NCBI GenBank assembly: GCA_963576735.1
Contig: OY755178.1
Span: forward strand, 1,240,001 to 1,304,000
DNA from: Bedellia somnulentella
Taxonomy: Eukaryota; Arthropoda; Insecta; Lepidoptera; Bedelliidae
DNA: 64,000 nucleotides
Reading direction: 5' to 3'
Shown: one piece after another, positions 1 through 10,067 of the stretch
Position numbering within the stretch: the first letter of the stretch is position 1
Layout of the letters: each line of letters starts with the position of its first letter
Notes under the pieces: generated by a model
Databases searched by the model: none
What the model saw: the letters and a program-made list of their open reading frames with translations, nothing else
Told to the model about the DNA's origin: nothing
Program-made: the position numbers and the translations under genes

Positions 1-351
1 CTTTGTTTAGTTTTTGAGTGATTGTTAAGTCTTCGTTTTGAATTAGATGAAAGGATTTTATGCAATCTAATCCAATCAAAAAGTCATAATCAAAGTTTTG
101 TTCATCTATAACAAAAACATTGATATTTTGTTCAATATCAAAAATTTTTATCTTTAATTTTACAATTCCTATTGACTTTTTTACACCATTAATCGTTTTT
201 AAATTTGTATGATCATTGTTATTGTTTAGTTTTTTAAGGAAAATAACCTTGAATTAATTAAACTCACATTTGATCCTGAATCATAAACCCCCAGTGTCTC
301 TATGGAATCATTTATTTTTAATTGTATTTTGATTAATGGTGGAATCACTAG
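1..351 (-). pseudogene. Retropepsin-like protease region with a second frame break
   Basis: Read in the -1 frame from the Gag stop, this encodes an aspartic-protease core: a YDSGSN active-site motif (codons for Asp-Ser-Gly at 274-282) and, further on, the FLIGLD motif that closes the retropepsin fold. The enzyme would cut the Gag-Pol polyprotein. A TAA at 226-228 ends the first frame, and the rest is open only in the next -1 frame. The break sits in a run of six A, so a single-base indel or an assembly error would explain it; a second slippery site is the alternative. Pol runs off the window. Confidence 0.6.
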
Positions 352-1327
352 TTTTTTGGATCTATTTCATTTAAACTCATTTCTAATTCAGAATGATTTA
401 CACTCCGAATGGATTCTTTCTTAAAACGATCGTTATCTTTGTTCCTAAACCAACATACAGATTCTGGATGATACCGAGTAACTCTTTTCTCCTTTTCACA
501 GATCCTGCATGCTTTTTCCCTAGTCTTATTTTCTTTAGTCTTAATTTCTACCCCCTGTAACATTCCATTTCTTTTATTCATTAAATATTCCAAACCTCGT
601 ATACTACCATACAAATCTTCAGTGTTCATTAATTTATCCCTGTCAATCTCATCCGCTACAAAGTTTGGTAACCCAGTTACTATTAAATCAATTAAAGTAG
701 GTTTATCTATGAACTTATTCACCTCTAATAAAAGCCTCTCTTTTTTTAAAGCATATTCCAGTAACGAGCCCTGTCTGTATTTAAATGTAATAGCATACCT
801 TATGGGTGTCCAGCCCTTGCTTGCATATGTCTCACAAAAGCTTGTTTTCCAAATACACCATTTTGAGTCAACTGTATGCTTAATAAGCATAGAGTTGTAC
901 CAATCCTGACAATAATCATCTAAAAATAATTTAAACATTTGAATTATTTGTAGGTCCTCGCATATACCTACACGAACACATTCATTTTCAAAAGTGGCCA
1001 TCCACTGTGTAACACTTGTTGTTTTTCTTGTGAACTTTTCTAAAGCAAACTTTTCTGATGCGCTCTTCAAATTGAATTGTTTACTTTCTTTCTTCGATTC
1101 AGAAATTTTTTCCAAGATTCTTGTCAATGTTTCTACAGACAATTCACTTGTAGAAACTCCCTCTTGTACTTTTTGTGTGACTTCCTCCAGTAAATACCCT
1201 TTAAATTGCATATTTCCATCTTCATCCTTATATGTCTCACTTAAGTCTTGTGTCAATGAAATCCAAACTTGTCTTTTTTCATGCCGTCTTTGTAGTGTAG
1301 CTTTTATTCTTGAGAAAGCTTGTGTTT
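348..1327 (-). CDS. Gag-like polyprotein, partial
   Basis: About 325 codons are open from the gap edge to a TAG at 348-350. The visible protein is charged at the start, then has a tryptophan-rich retrotransposon capsid-like part (for example DWYNSML and KGWTPIRYA) and ends in a cysteine-containing tail (CRICEKEKRV, then a HPES.C motif) that could bind zinc or nucleic acid. Gag would form the particle that packages the element RNA. The true start lies in or beyond the gap. The stop codon directly follows the heptamer A AAA AAC, and the protease continues in the -1 frame, so a Gag-Pro fusion by ribosomal frameshift is likely. The codons after the gap in the raw ORF are not part of this gene. 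Confidence 0.7.
351..357 (-). promoter_or_regulatory. Gag-pro -1 ribosomal frameshift site, A AAA AAC
   Basis: The heptamer is in the correct register (last Gag codons CCA AAA AAC, then TAG) and the -1 frame opens straight into the protease. This is a canonical eukaryotic and retroviral slippery sequence. A downstream stem-loop or pseudoknot was not assessed. Confidence 0.6.
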
Positions 1328-1527
1328 NNNNNNNNNNNNNNNNNNNNNNNNNNNNNNNNNNNNNNNNNNNNNNNNNNNNNNNNNNNNNNNNNNNNNNNNN
1401 NNNNNNNNNNNNNNNNNNNNNNNNNNNNNNNNNNNNNNNNNNNNNNNNNNNNNNNNNNNNNNNNNNNNNNNNNNNNNNNNNNNNNNNNNNNNNNNNNNNN
1501 NNNNNNNNNNNNNNNNNNNNNNNNNNN
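1328..1527. other. Assembly gap, exactly 200 N
   Basis: A run of 200 N of conventional length, so its true size is unknown. It separates the LTR element from a tandem array and probably hides the 5' part of a TMEM94 exon plus further array units. Confidence 0.98.
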
Positions 1528-1940
1528 ACTGGCTGGGCGGGGCCGCCGCGCTGGCCGGGATACAGGTGTGTATGTACTACACTGTACACACTACACTACA
1601 CTACACTACACTACACTACCACAGCGCCGCGCAGCACTGGCTGGGCGGGGCCGCCGCGCTGGCCGGGATACAGGTGTGTATGTACTACACTGTACACACT
1701 ACACTACACTACACTACACTACACTACACTACCACAGCGCCGCGCAGCACTGGCTGGGCGGGGCCGCCGCGCTGGCCGGGATACAGGTGTGTATGTACTA
1801 CACTGTACACACTACACTACACTACACTACACTACACTACCACAGCGCCGCGCAGCACTGGCTGGGCGGGGCCGCCGCGCTGGCCGGGATACAGGTGTGT
1901 ATGTACTACACTGTACACACTACACTACACTACACTACGA
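1528..1940 (+). repeat. Tandem array of a TMEM94 exon end plus intron pentanucleotides
   Basis: Four visible units start at 1528, 1636, 1749 and 1857, with spacings of 108, 113 and 108 bases. Each unit carries the same GC-rich coding piece ending in GGGATACAG, then the splice donor gtgtgt, then a tract of ctaca/cacta repeats. The 5-base spacing difference equals one pentanucleotide. The coding piece reads HSAAQHWLGGAAALAGIQ in the frame that continues into the next exon at 2009. The first unit abuts the gap. Confidence 0.9.
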
Positions 1941-4900
1941 TGTCATTTATAAGTGTAAATTATTAAATATATAGTTAAGAGTGGGGTTAACTGTATCCGT
2001 CCCCGCAGCTGGGCGCGCTGGTGTGCGGGCTGCCGCCGGCGCAGGGCGTGTTCGCGGCGCTGTGGCAGCTGTGGAGCGTGGCCGTGCTGTGCGGCGCGCT
2101 GCTGTGCGGCCCGCCCGCCGACCTGGCCGCGCGCCCCGGCCCGCGCAGCGCCCCGCACTCGCGACAGGTAACACACATGTGGAGCGGTCCCACCATTGGT
2201 TGGGCGCAGATACTTTTGCTTAAGGGTAGAAAAATAGGTTGATTTTGATTGCTTTCAAACTCTATAGTCCGTTTTGATGATATTGATATGACATGAATAA
2301 AATATATGTTGGTGATAAGTTCATGGTATTAAAAAATGTTGTTTAAAATTTTATAAACAAATTGTTAAAATTTATTGTTAAAAATTATTGGTAACATACC
2401 ATATTTCCATAAAAACCGAATAAACTCCACGGGCGTAACATACATGAGAACTCATTATATACACAGGTAGGTTTAAAATCTATAATTTTGCCGTCTAACT
2501 TTTCATTTAAACATTATAGTTATTCAATAAAACTAAATTTAGTACATTTTTACCACTCGCGCGTTTTTCCATCCTTGTCACTCTCAATAAAATTGACGTA
2601 AGAGTGAGCACAATAGCTGCAAAATGCGGGAAGCCCTTAATAAAGCAGCATAATGACAAAATAAAAAACTTTATATTATAACACCTTGGACTCAATAGTA
2701 AAACTTTATATATATCCAGCCTTCATTATTTATTTTGTTTAATATACGTACAGTTAAACGCTCCCTTCTTGATCATAACAATGGTAGCACGTTTCCTACT
2801 TTAACTTCTTTCATACTTACTACGTAGCGTTTATTTTTACCTCATCGAACAACTTAAGATGCAATAACGAGCATGCAGGAGCCTCAAGTCAGCACACTCG
2901 ATCTTTTGCAATAAGGCCAACGCGACACCACTTATTTGGTATTTCGTACACTATCAATACAACAGACTAGTGCCCGCTGCACCGTTTCTGCCCGCTCTAA
3001 TGTTTTGTATGACTATGCCCAATTTACATATGTAATCACACAATTAGTTCAACAGACCCCGCAATTTACCGTTTAATGCGTCATGCATTTATTCCGTGGC
3101 TAAAGTTTTTTAGAAATTCTCTTGTTATTTTCATATTTATCTTTATTAATATTGTTACCATTACGAGATTAGTATGGCTCCCAAACAGTTGAATAACAAC
3201 AAAGACGGAATCACGGCTAAACTTTTGAAGGCAGGTGGAAAACCAGTCCTAAAGACCCTTCAAAAGCTATTTAATTCTGTTATTCACAATGAAACCACGA
3301 CAGAGGCATGGAACAGGAGTGTGGTTGTATTGTTCTTTAAGAAGGACGATAATACCCTCCTAAAGAACTATAGGCCAATATCGCTTCTGAGCCATTTTTA
3401 CAAAATGTTTTCGAGGGTCATTACAAATCGCCTTTCTCGTAGGTTTGATGACTTCCAGCCTCCCGATCAAGCCGGTTTCCGAAAAGGCTTTAGTGCCATA
3501 GACCATATTCACACCCTGCGCCAGATTATACAGAAGACCAAAGACTATAATCTGCCATTATTTTTAGGGCTCGTGGACTATGAAAAAGCCTTTGATTCGA
3601 TAGAAAGGTGGGCGGTACTCGAATCTTTGCAGAAGTGCCATATTGACCACAGATACATTGAGGTGCTGAAATGTTTATACGAAAACGCCACTATGTCGGT
3701 TCGACTTCAAGACCAGAACTCAAATCCTATCGAACTTAGCGCGGAGTTAGACAGGGAGATGTTATCTCTCCGAAACGGTTCACTGCTGCGTTGGAAGATG
3801 TTTTTAAGCTTCTGGATTGGTAAGGACTCGGCATCAACATCATCAACGGCGAATACATCACTCATCTCCAATTCGCTGATGATATTATGGTCATGGCTAA
3901 AACCACGGAAGATTTGAGCAAAATGCTCAATGACCTCAATAGAGTTTCTGAGAGAGTAGGCCTCAAAATGAATATGGACAAGACAAAAATTATGTCGAAA
4001 AACCATGTTGTACCCTCTCCTATTGGACTTGGAAACTCTGTACTCGAAGTTGTTGACCAATATTTATTTTATTTATTTATTTAACTTAAAAACATAATCT
4101 TAACAGGTAAAACCTAATGCGATTAATATATATGTATACCTGGGACAAACCATTCGATTAGGTAGAGCTAATTCGAGACTGAGGTCAACCGTCGAATCCA
4201 GCTCGGATGGGCAGCGTTCGGGAAGCTGCGCCTTTTTTTTTTATTATTATGATATAGATATGTATATGTGAAGATTTTTCAAATGGCTTCCTGTAATAAT
4301 TTTGGTTTTTTTTAAATGGATATAAAGCTGTAAATCTTCCAAACGAAATAAATAAATAAATATCTTCTCGTCCAATATTCCGCAGTGTCTCAAGACCAAG
4401 GTTTTTAACCAATGTGTGTTGCCAGTCATAACATATGGCTCAGAGACGTGGCCTTTAACAATGGGCCTCGTCAGAAGGCTCCAAGTCACTCAAAGAGAAA
4501 CGAGGAAATCCGTAGAAGATCCGGGGTAACTTACATAGCCCGAAAAATTGCGAAACTTAAGTGGCAATGGGCAGGGCACATTGCACGCAGAACCGACGGA
4601 CGTTGGGGCTCGAAGGTTCTGGAGTGGCGGCCACGTACGGGACGACGCAGTGTGGGTAAGCGTCCCACAAGGTGGACCGACGATTTGGTGAAAATCGCGG
4701 GAAGCCGTTGGATGAGGGCAGCGCAGGACCGGTCGTTGTGGAAATCTTTAGGGGAGGCCTGTGTCCAGCAGTGGACGTCTATTGGCTGAATGATGATGAA
4801 TGATGAATATTGTTAACACGAAGTTTGTAACTTATATAATACCACAAACGATTACAAGGACGTGTCACATTTTATAACAGCGTTCTGGCGTCGAGTTTTA

Positions 4901-7900
4901 CTAGTGTATTCTTATTGTAAATATCGATTCATCGCTTTTAATACTTAACTCAACGTGCGTGGTATGAGTACGCGTATATATGGTATTTTTATTATTGTAG
5001 TATTCTTCGGAGCTTACAAATGGGCCCTACTCGTAAATACAGTTTAGTATTATAATAAATGTCTTTCAAAGTTCAGGCTAAGATGATGAAATCTAAAATG
5101 CAAGTGACATGATTTATTTATTACATCTTTAGAAGATATTTAAATCCAACAGATGGTGGTGTTCATATTGTGGTGCTACGGGCTGCGGTTCCTGCCCGCA
5201 GTGGCGTCCATCGTAACGCTGTACGGCCTCACGCTGCGAGACTTCTGCGAGCAGATATCTCACGCCACCAACAAGACGCGGTGCTGGCTCGTGTACCCCG
5301 CCGCCGCGGGGAACGTGTCGGCGGCACTCGACCTGTCCGCCAGCAGCTTCTACGGCTGGGGCGACCATTTCTACGATGGATTGTATCTGGCGCAGCATAT
5401 CACTTCCATATTAATTATTGTGCATTTAGGTGAGCGGCTTTTCTGATACTACATTTCTTTATATCCTGAGGTTAGGTAGTACGACAATTCTTATGTTTGG
5501 ATCAAGCTTTATGGTTCATTTTGGAATGGCATAATATGAAACACTTACGGAATGAACATGTGTGTGCCACAACCATTTGTGGGAACAGCAAAGATATACT
5601 GGCCAGTACACCCTGCTGTGTACCAACTTAGAATTTGCATTTATGCGATACCGCGATGTACGATTTTTTATGACGCTGCTAGTATGCGAGTGAGTTCGCC
5701 GTCTAGCGGTCGCCACACATTTATTTCCAACACAGCTAGAACTGAACAGATAAAATTTAAGGGATCCTGATGAATTAATACTTTTCACTGTTTTATATCT
5801 ATCTATCGAATGAGCTGAAACAACTTTAGTTCTTGCTGTACAATTGTAATGCAGTTATCATCAGCCTATTTCATGCTTAAGGTCATTCGGAATCAAAAAT
5901 TGTGGCCAATATAATATAGTAGTTTCTTTCTATATTTTTCGTGCACATGACTATCAATTAGAAAAGTGTGATTGAAACAATAAGGCTGTATCCAATGAAA
6001 CATATATTGAAAATACATACATACATATACTCACGGCGATATTTCCCTAGAAGGGGTAGCCAGAGCTAAGGAAATTATAAATTCCTCAGCCACTTTTGGA
6101 AGTTGAGTGGGGAAAAGATGTTAAAATTAAGGTTTTTGGTGATGGGTCTCCAACCGCATCGCCCAAAAATCCAATAAAAAGCCCCAATATCCTTAGTCGC
6201 GTCTTACGACACCCGTGGGTAGAAAGGGCGCTACCCCCTACATTCTAAGCCGTCACTTGAGGCGATAAGCCGGCACTACACGGCGAATATATTAAACATC
6301 CCTTACCGCAATGTTCCAGTGGTGATATCGACGTCGTTCGTGCACCGCCACCACTCGAGCTGGCAGCGCGCGTTCTGGACCAACCGCGTCTGGGCCGCCG
6401 CCGCCGCCGCACTGTCAGTACTACTATTTCAATATCCTAGTCATATTATAAGTGTGAAAGTTCACATGTGTTTGTGGCGAAAAGGCTCCTCAACTACACA
6501 ATGTATATGAATTAAATTTGTCAGAATGCTAGATAATGACCCAAATTAACAAATAGGATACTTTTCATCCGAAAAATTAGACCAATAAAATATTTACGCC
6601 TGATTGAACTAAGAGTACCGGAAAAAACGCCTAAAGTTTTGTCATAAGCAAATTTGACAGTACGAAGTCTGTCGGGTCAGCTAGTTTATTAACCATAACA
6701 AATTTGAACGCAATTTGGCTATACTTCACTTTAAGACAACATATAAGGCGGTACCAGAAAACCAGCTCCCCAGCAGTGTCCTGCGGATAATGTTGGGAAC
6801 CTAGCTGAGGTACTTTGCCTTTTTGTTGCCATCTTTTCTTTTTAAATTGTAATGTTTGTATATGTTGTTATTGTGTTTGGTAACAAATAAATATCTTTTA
6901 TCTTTATCTTTTATATTATAGTACCAACAAAAAGAAAGGAAACATAATGCACAAAAAATATTTTTACAATCTGTAACACAAAAAATATAAAGCTACGCTT
7001 GTAAAGTGAGCCAAGGAAGAGGAAAATAGGTCGGTTTGTTCGCTATATGGTTTACCGCAACTATTGCGCGCGAGAGAGCTCTCACTCAGTAGGTTGGTAC
7101 GCTACAGGAACTGCGAGCAGCGCCTATGCTTGCATACAAGCTAATAATAAATTTGTAATAATAACAACCGAAATTACTCAGTAGGAAGAGCATCCACCTG
7201 TCATGCAGTCAGGCGTGAGTTCAAACCTGTTTTCTAAAGTTATATGTGTGGTTCATTTATCTTGTTTGTTAACGGTGAGAGAACACATCGTGAGGAAACC
7301 CACATGGAGTGATGTTACAGTTTATTCATACAAAACGGCGATAGGCTTACCCCCTATTACGTGTAAATTACGATTTCACTGTTTCTAGAATTACTTTTTT
7401 CACATTTATATGCCTAATTGATAATATAAATAAACCAGTCACTTACCACCCTTATTCCTTTTGTGGTACACCTTATTTATGATAATATATAAATGATTGC
7501 ATGCATGTGTGTATACTTCCAGCATCTTACTCCAATGCGTGCTAAGCGCGGTATTGCTGAGTTGGCGGTACGGCTGGTGTGAGCAGTGGGAGGTGTGCGA
7601 GGTCCGCTACGAGGTGCGCTGGCCGCTGCTGCTGGGGTACTGCCTGTCGCCCGTCGCCGTGTTCGGGATCAACGAGATCATCAAGTGGCAGGAGATCAAG
7701 TGAGATCATTTGAATGTTTTTGTTCATTAAAAACCACATTTCTAATAAATAAAGGATAAATAAAGGAAAAAAAGAAGCTACTTGAGACTTTTGCTCAGTT
7801 GGCAGAGCGACGGGGGCGTATACCCAGAGGTCATGGATTCGATTTCCGTTGGTATCAAAATTTTTCTTTCCTTTATTTACGCCCGATTTCCGAATTGAGT

Positions 7901-10067
7901 ATTCAAGCTGAGGACGACTTAAGTATCGTTTTGTCTCATTCAGTTGTTAAGATTTCAATGCGACAGACCAATGCTTAAGTTGTTCTCAGCTGGAATACTC
8001 AATTCAGAAATCGGGCGTTATTAGATCTAGTGAGACTATATATTATCACCTTTTACATACTCAACTTTCAAAAGTGACTAATTAACCACCCCTAATTGAA
8101 ATTATGGCCAAAGTATAGGATTAAGGTAAATTGGCATAATTTTATCACTGACCTCACTGTCAAAGGGGCAAACGGAACTTCGAAACTAAAAATTCCTCGG
8201 TCACTTTTGGAATCACACTGTCGATGAAGGGTTGAAATAGGCAGCTAGATTGGGATTGGGACCATTCAAACGATTTATCTCCGATCCTAGGGATAGAATA
8301 CTTGTGACTAGTTTTCTCTGCCGTTGGATTAATGACTTATCACGTCTACTGCTATACTGATTTAGCTTAAATCCGGAGGAGATAAAATTAGTCTTGATGA
8401 TTATAGACCCATATCAATTCTGCCAGTTTTAAGTAAAATATTCGAAAAACAAATGTTCAATCAAATGCTTTTGCATTTCGCTTCAAACAAATTGTTTCCT
8501 AATCCAAAACAATATGACTTTACAAAGGGCCGCTCTACCGCCGATGCAGGCGTTGCCTTAATGAAACACATTTATGATTCGTGGGATCGCAATAATGATG
8601 CTATTGGTTTGTTTTGCGACCTTACGAAGGCATTTGATTGTGCAGATCATAAAATTATTTTTATTAAATTAGAACATTATGGCATACAAGATGACGCACT
8701 TAATTTAATAAAGTCTTACTTTTCGGATCGGATACACAAAGTGCAAATCAATAATACAATATTACCTGGAACTCATGTAAAAATGGGTGTTCCGCAGGGT
8801 TCTATTTTGGGCCCATTTTTATTTTTGGTTTATATTAATGATTTGCCGTTCATGGTCGAGAAAATGTCTGAAATAGTGTTATTTGCTGATGATACTTCCT
8901 TAGTTTTTGACGTTAAAATAAAAATGAGAATATTGACGAGTAATAATAATAAGAAATTTTAAAGGTAATAATCTTGTACTGAATGGCATAAAAAACCAAA
9001 TGCATTTAATTTGTATTACCTAATGTTAGGTGCGTTGGTAACGAAATAATTTTAAATAATGAAAAGTTAGTATTTTCGGATAACACAGTTTTCTTAGGGA
9101 TAACTCTGGACAATGGTGACCCAACATTAGCTCACTAGCTAGCAGGATAAGTAGTGCTGCATATGCCGTTAGGAAAATAAGACATTTCACAGATGTACAG
9201 ACAGCTCGATTAGTTTATTACAGCTATTTTCATAGTGTAATGTCTTACGGTATTTTACTCTGGGGCAGAGTAGCTGATGTTGGTTCCATATTTATTCTCC
9301 AAAAGAGAGCAATAAGAGCTATTTATAATTTGTGATCACAAGGTTCTCTGAGGGAGTGGTCTAAAACCATAAATATAATGACGCTGCGATGTCAATATAT
9401 TTATGAAAATATCATAAATGTAAGACAAAAATCAGGCCTCTTTTGTGAAAAATTGTGACAGACTTCGCACAGACGCGCTTCGTATTCGAAATCTGAGAGA
9501 CAACAATAAAACTTCAATACCAAAGTACAGATTGTCAAAAGTTAATACATATTTCATGGGGTTATGCGTGAAAATGTATAATAAAATAACTGAGGACATT
9601 TTAAATTTATCGGAATTCAAATTCAAAGCAGTAGTTAAAAGAAATAATAAAAGAAAATCAATCTTTGTAATAATAAATAATAAAAAAAAAACTTAGTTCG
9701 AAAGCCTATTACAATATTAATGATTACATTAATGATGAAATAACTTGGTGTCGTCAGGGCTCTGTGCAGGATGTTTCCGGGCTAACACCAAAATTGTAAT
9801 GGACGTAAAAAAAGATGTGTGTTGACGAGTTTCTTACGGGTTCATCTCTCAACAAAAAACCTTCCAAATCCGAAGTAAACTTAGTATTAACTTGAAATTT
9901 GACATTCAAAAAATACAGATATATCTTTTCACTTTGAAATAAATGTTTTTATTTATTATTTTCTTATTTAGTAATTAATTTGCAATTATTCCAGGGCTGA
10001 CATTCGTTATCAACGACGAGCAAGATTGGACTTCGGAACGAAACTTGGAATGAATTCACCGTTTTAG
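1528..10067 (+). CDS. TMEM94: TMEM94 (P-type ATPase-like ER membrane protein), 3' exons
   Basis: The exon chain is: one copy of the array exon, 2009-2167, 5153-5429, 6320-6413, 7523-7699 and 9995-10067. All have AG/GT borders and join in phase, giving about the last 275 residues, compared with roughly 1350 for vertebrate TMEM94. TMEM94 is an ER P-type ATPase-like protein, reported to take up Mg2+ in mammals. Here only the C-terminal membrane half is visible: hydrophobic helices around LVCGLPPAQGVFAAL, MVVFILWCYGLRF, the HITSILIIVHL segment, the Ala-rich VWAAAAAALILLQ and RWPLLLGYCLSPVAVFG. The protein ends with FGTKLGMNSPF, the diagnostic TMEM94 C-terminus. The ATP-binding part lies upstream of the window. 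Introns are filled with LINE and SINE copies. Confidence 0.85.
2009..2167 (+). CDS. TMEM94: TMEM94 exon, 53 codons
   Basis: The exon starts after a ccccgcag acceptor and stops before gtaaca, phase 0 to 0. It encodes a hydrophobic helix (LWQLWSVAVLCGALLC) followed by a polar Pro/Arg-rich loop. It is strongly GC-rich, unlike the AT-rich intron around it, as are all exons of this gene here. Confidence 0.8.
2168..3165 (+). other. TMEM94 intron, no gene seen
   Basis: AT-rich intron sequence up to the RTE LINE fragment. Short open frames exist on both strands, but none shows a recognisable domain or a GC-rich coding signature. Confidence 0.5.
3166..4805 (+). mobile_element. RTE-type LINE, degenerate
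   Basis: The RT domain begins at 3174 (NYRPISLLS, DQAGFRKGFS, YEKAFDS). It continues with frame shifts into an ADD-containing stretch near 3870-4060 and ends at 4491-4786 with the conserved RTE tail: KWQWAGHIARRTDGRWG, then EACVQQWTSIG and a stop. A short insert near 4063-4130 and a larger one near 4229-4362 split the frame. Right after the stop comes a TGATGA-rich microsatellite tail, typical of RTE 3' ends. The copy is 5' truncated, lies in a TMEM94 intron, and is dead. Confidence 0.85.
5153..5429 (+). CDS. TMEM94: TMEM94 exon, 92 codons
   Basis: The acceptor is aatccaacag and the donor gtgagc, phase 0 to 1. It encodes a transmembrane helix from MVVFILWCYG through the segment ending TLYGLTL, then a luminal-type loop with three cysteines (DFCEQ and TRCWL among them), then a second helix from YLAQHITSILI. 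The ATG at its start is internal, not an initiator. Confidence 0.85.
6013..6284 (-). mobile_element. CATA-tailed SINE-like element, copy 1
   Basis: First of about thirteen copies of a roughly 250-base family. In its sense orientation it begins GCCGTGTAGTGTCGGCTTAG and ends with GTGAGTATATGTATG repeats. Here it is inverted, starting with atacatacatac and ending ctacacggc, and it has a small internal duplication near its 5' end. Flanks ATATTGAAA and ATATTAAA look like a decayed target duplication. Confidence 0.8.
6320..6413 (+). CDS. TMEM94: TMEM94 exon, 94 nt
   Basis: The acceptor is atgttccag. The donor gtcagt at 6414 is chosen over gtacta at 6418 because only it keeps phase (1 in, 2 out) with the next exon. 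It encodes VVISTSFVHRHHSSWQ, then TNRVW and an Ala run, the start of a membrane helix completed by the next exon. Confidence 0.75.
6438..6560 (+). repeat. Short interspersed repeat C, copy 1
   Basis: The block runs from an attataagtgtgaaagtt start through agaatgctagataatgaccc. Related blocks are at 45400-45555 (inverted) and 54112-54235. They share the order ATTATAAATG, CAAACACACAAACATCC (or its complement), GAGAAGCC and TCATTATCTGGCATTCTGC-like text. The class is unknown. Confidence 0.6.
7155..7372 (+). repeat. tRNA-derived SINE (family B), copy 1
   Basis: The tRNA-like head has an A-box-like cagtaggaagagc and a B-box-like gagttcaaacc. It is followed by the family body with atgtgtggttcatttatc, gtgaggaaacccacatgg and acaaaacggcg, which also occurs at 13080-13330 and 45804-46140. 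It is diverged and lies in a TMEM94 intron. Confidence 0.65.
7523..7699 (+). CDS. TMEM94: TMEM94 exon, 177 nt
   Basis: The acceptor is tatacttccag and the donor gtgaga, phase 2 to 2. It encodes LLQCVLSAVLLSW, an acidic loop with WCEQWEVCEVRYEV, the last membrane helix (LLLGYCLSPVAVFG) and INEIIKWQEIK. The TGA seen by plain translation is the donor site (AA|GTGAGA). Confidence 0.85.
7785..7872 (+). repeat. tRNA-like SINE head with ctttcctttattt tail
   Basis: A short tRNA-like segment has gctcagttggcagagc (A-box side) and ggattcgatttcc (B-box side), then aaatttttctttcctttattta. The same tail text recurs near 57180-57210. It is a SINE or decayed tRNA copy, not a functional tRNA gene. Confidence 0.5.
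7880..8017. mobile_element. 138-bp foldback MITE, copy 1
   Basis: Both ends carry CGCCCGATTTCNGAATTNAG in inverted orientation, and the arms pair for about 55 bases (through gacttaagtatcg). The flanks give a 3-bp duplication TTA. The second copy, 62160-62297, has exactly the same length, and its flanks give ATA. Confidence 0.85.
8375..9940 (+). mobile_element. Jockey-like LINE, 5' truncated and decayed
   Basis: The RT core is at 8375-8930 (DDYRPISILPVLSK, DLTKAFDC, MGVPQGSILGP, FADDTS), followed by frame-broken thumb and C-terminal pieces to 9693. The 3' untranslated part (ggtgtcgtcagggctctg, acgagtttcttacgggttc, ttccaaatccgaagtaaac) has relatives at 29735-29990 and 49465-49620. It lies in the last TMEM94 intron. 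Confidence 0.8.
9995..10067 (+). CDS. TMEM94: TMEM94 terminal coding exon
   Basis: The acceptor is aattattccag, phase 2. It completes Lys with the preceding AA, then encodes ADIRYQRRARLDFGTKLG and MNSPF before TAG at 10065. The basic stretch and the exact ending identify the family. Confidence 0.9.

Larger units (their letters stand above)
1..1327 (-). mobile_element. Ty3/gypsy-like LTR retrotransposon fragment (gag-protease)
   Basis: A minus-strand retroelement fragment runs into the assembly gap at its 5' side and off the window at its 3' side. It holds the C-terminal part of a Gag-like ORF followed, in the -1 frame, by a retropepsin-like region. No LTR, primer binding site, RT or integrase is inside the window. 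Assignment to the gypsy group is inferred from gene order and the protease style, not from a complete pol. Confidence 0.75.

Noticed and set aside
994..1974. Long open frames through the gap and the ctaca array
   Set aside because: They translate N and pentanucleotide repeats (HYTTLHYTT-like) and are not coding; only the short GC-rich exon piece is.
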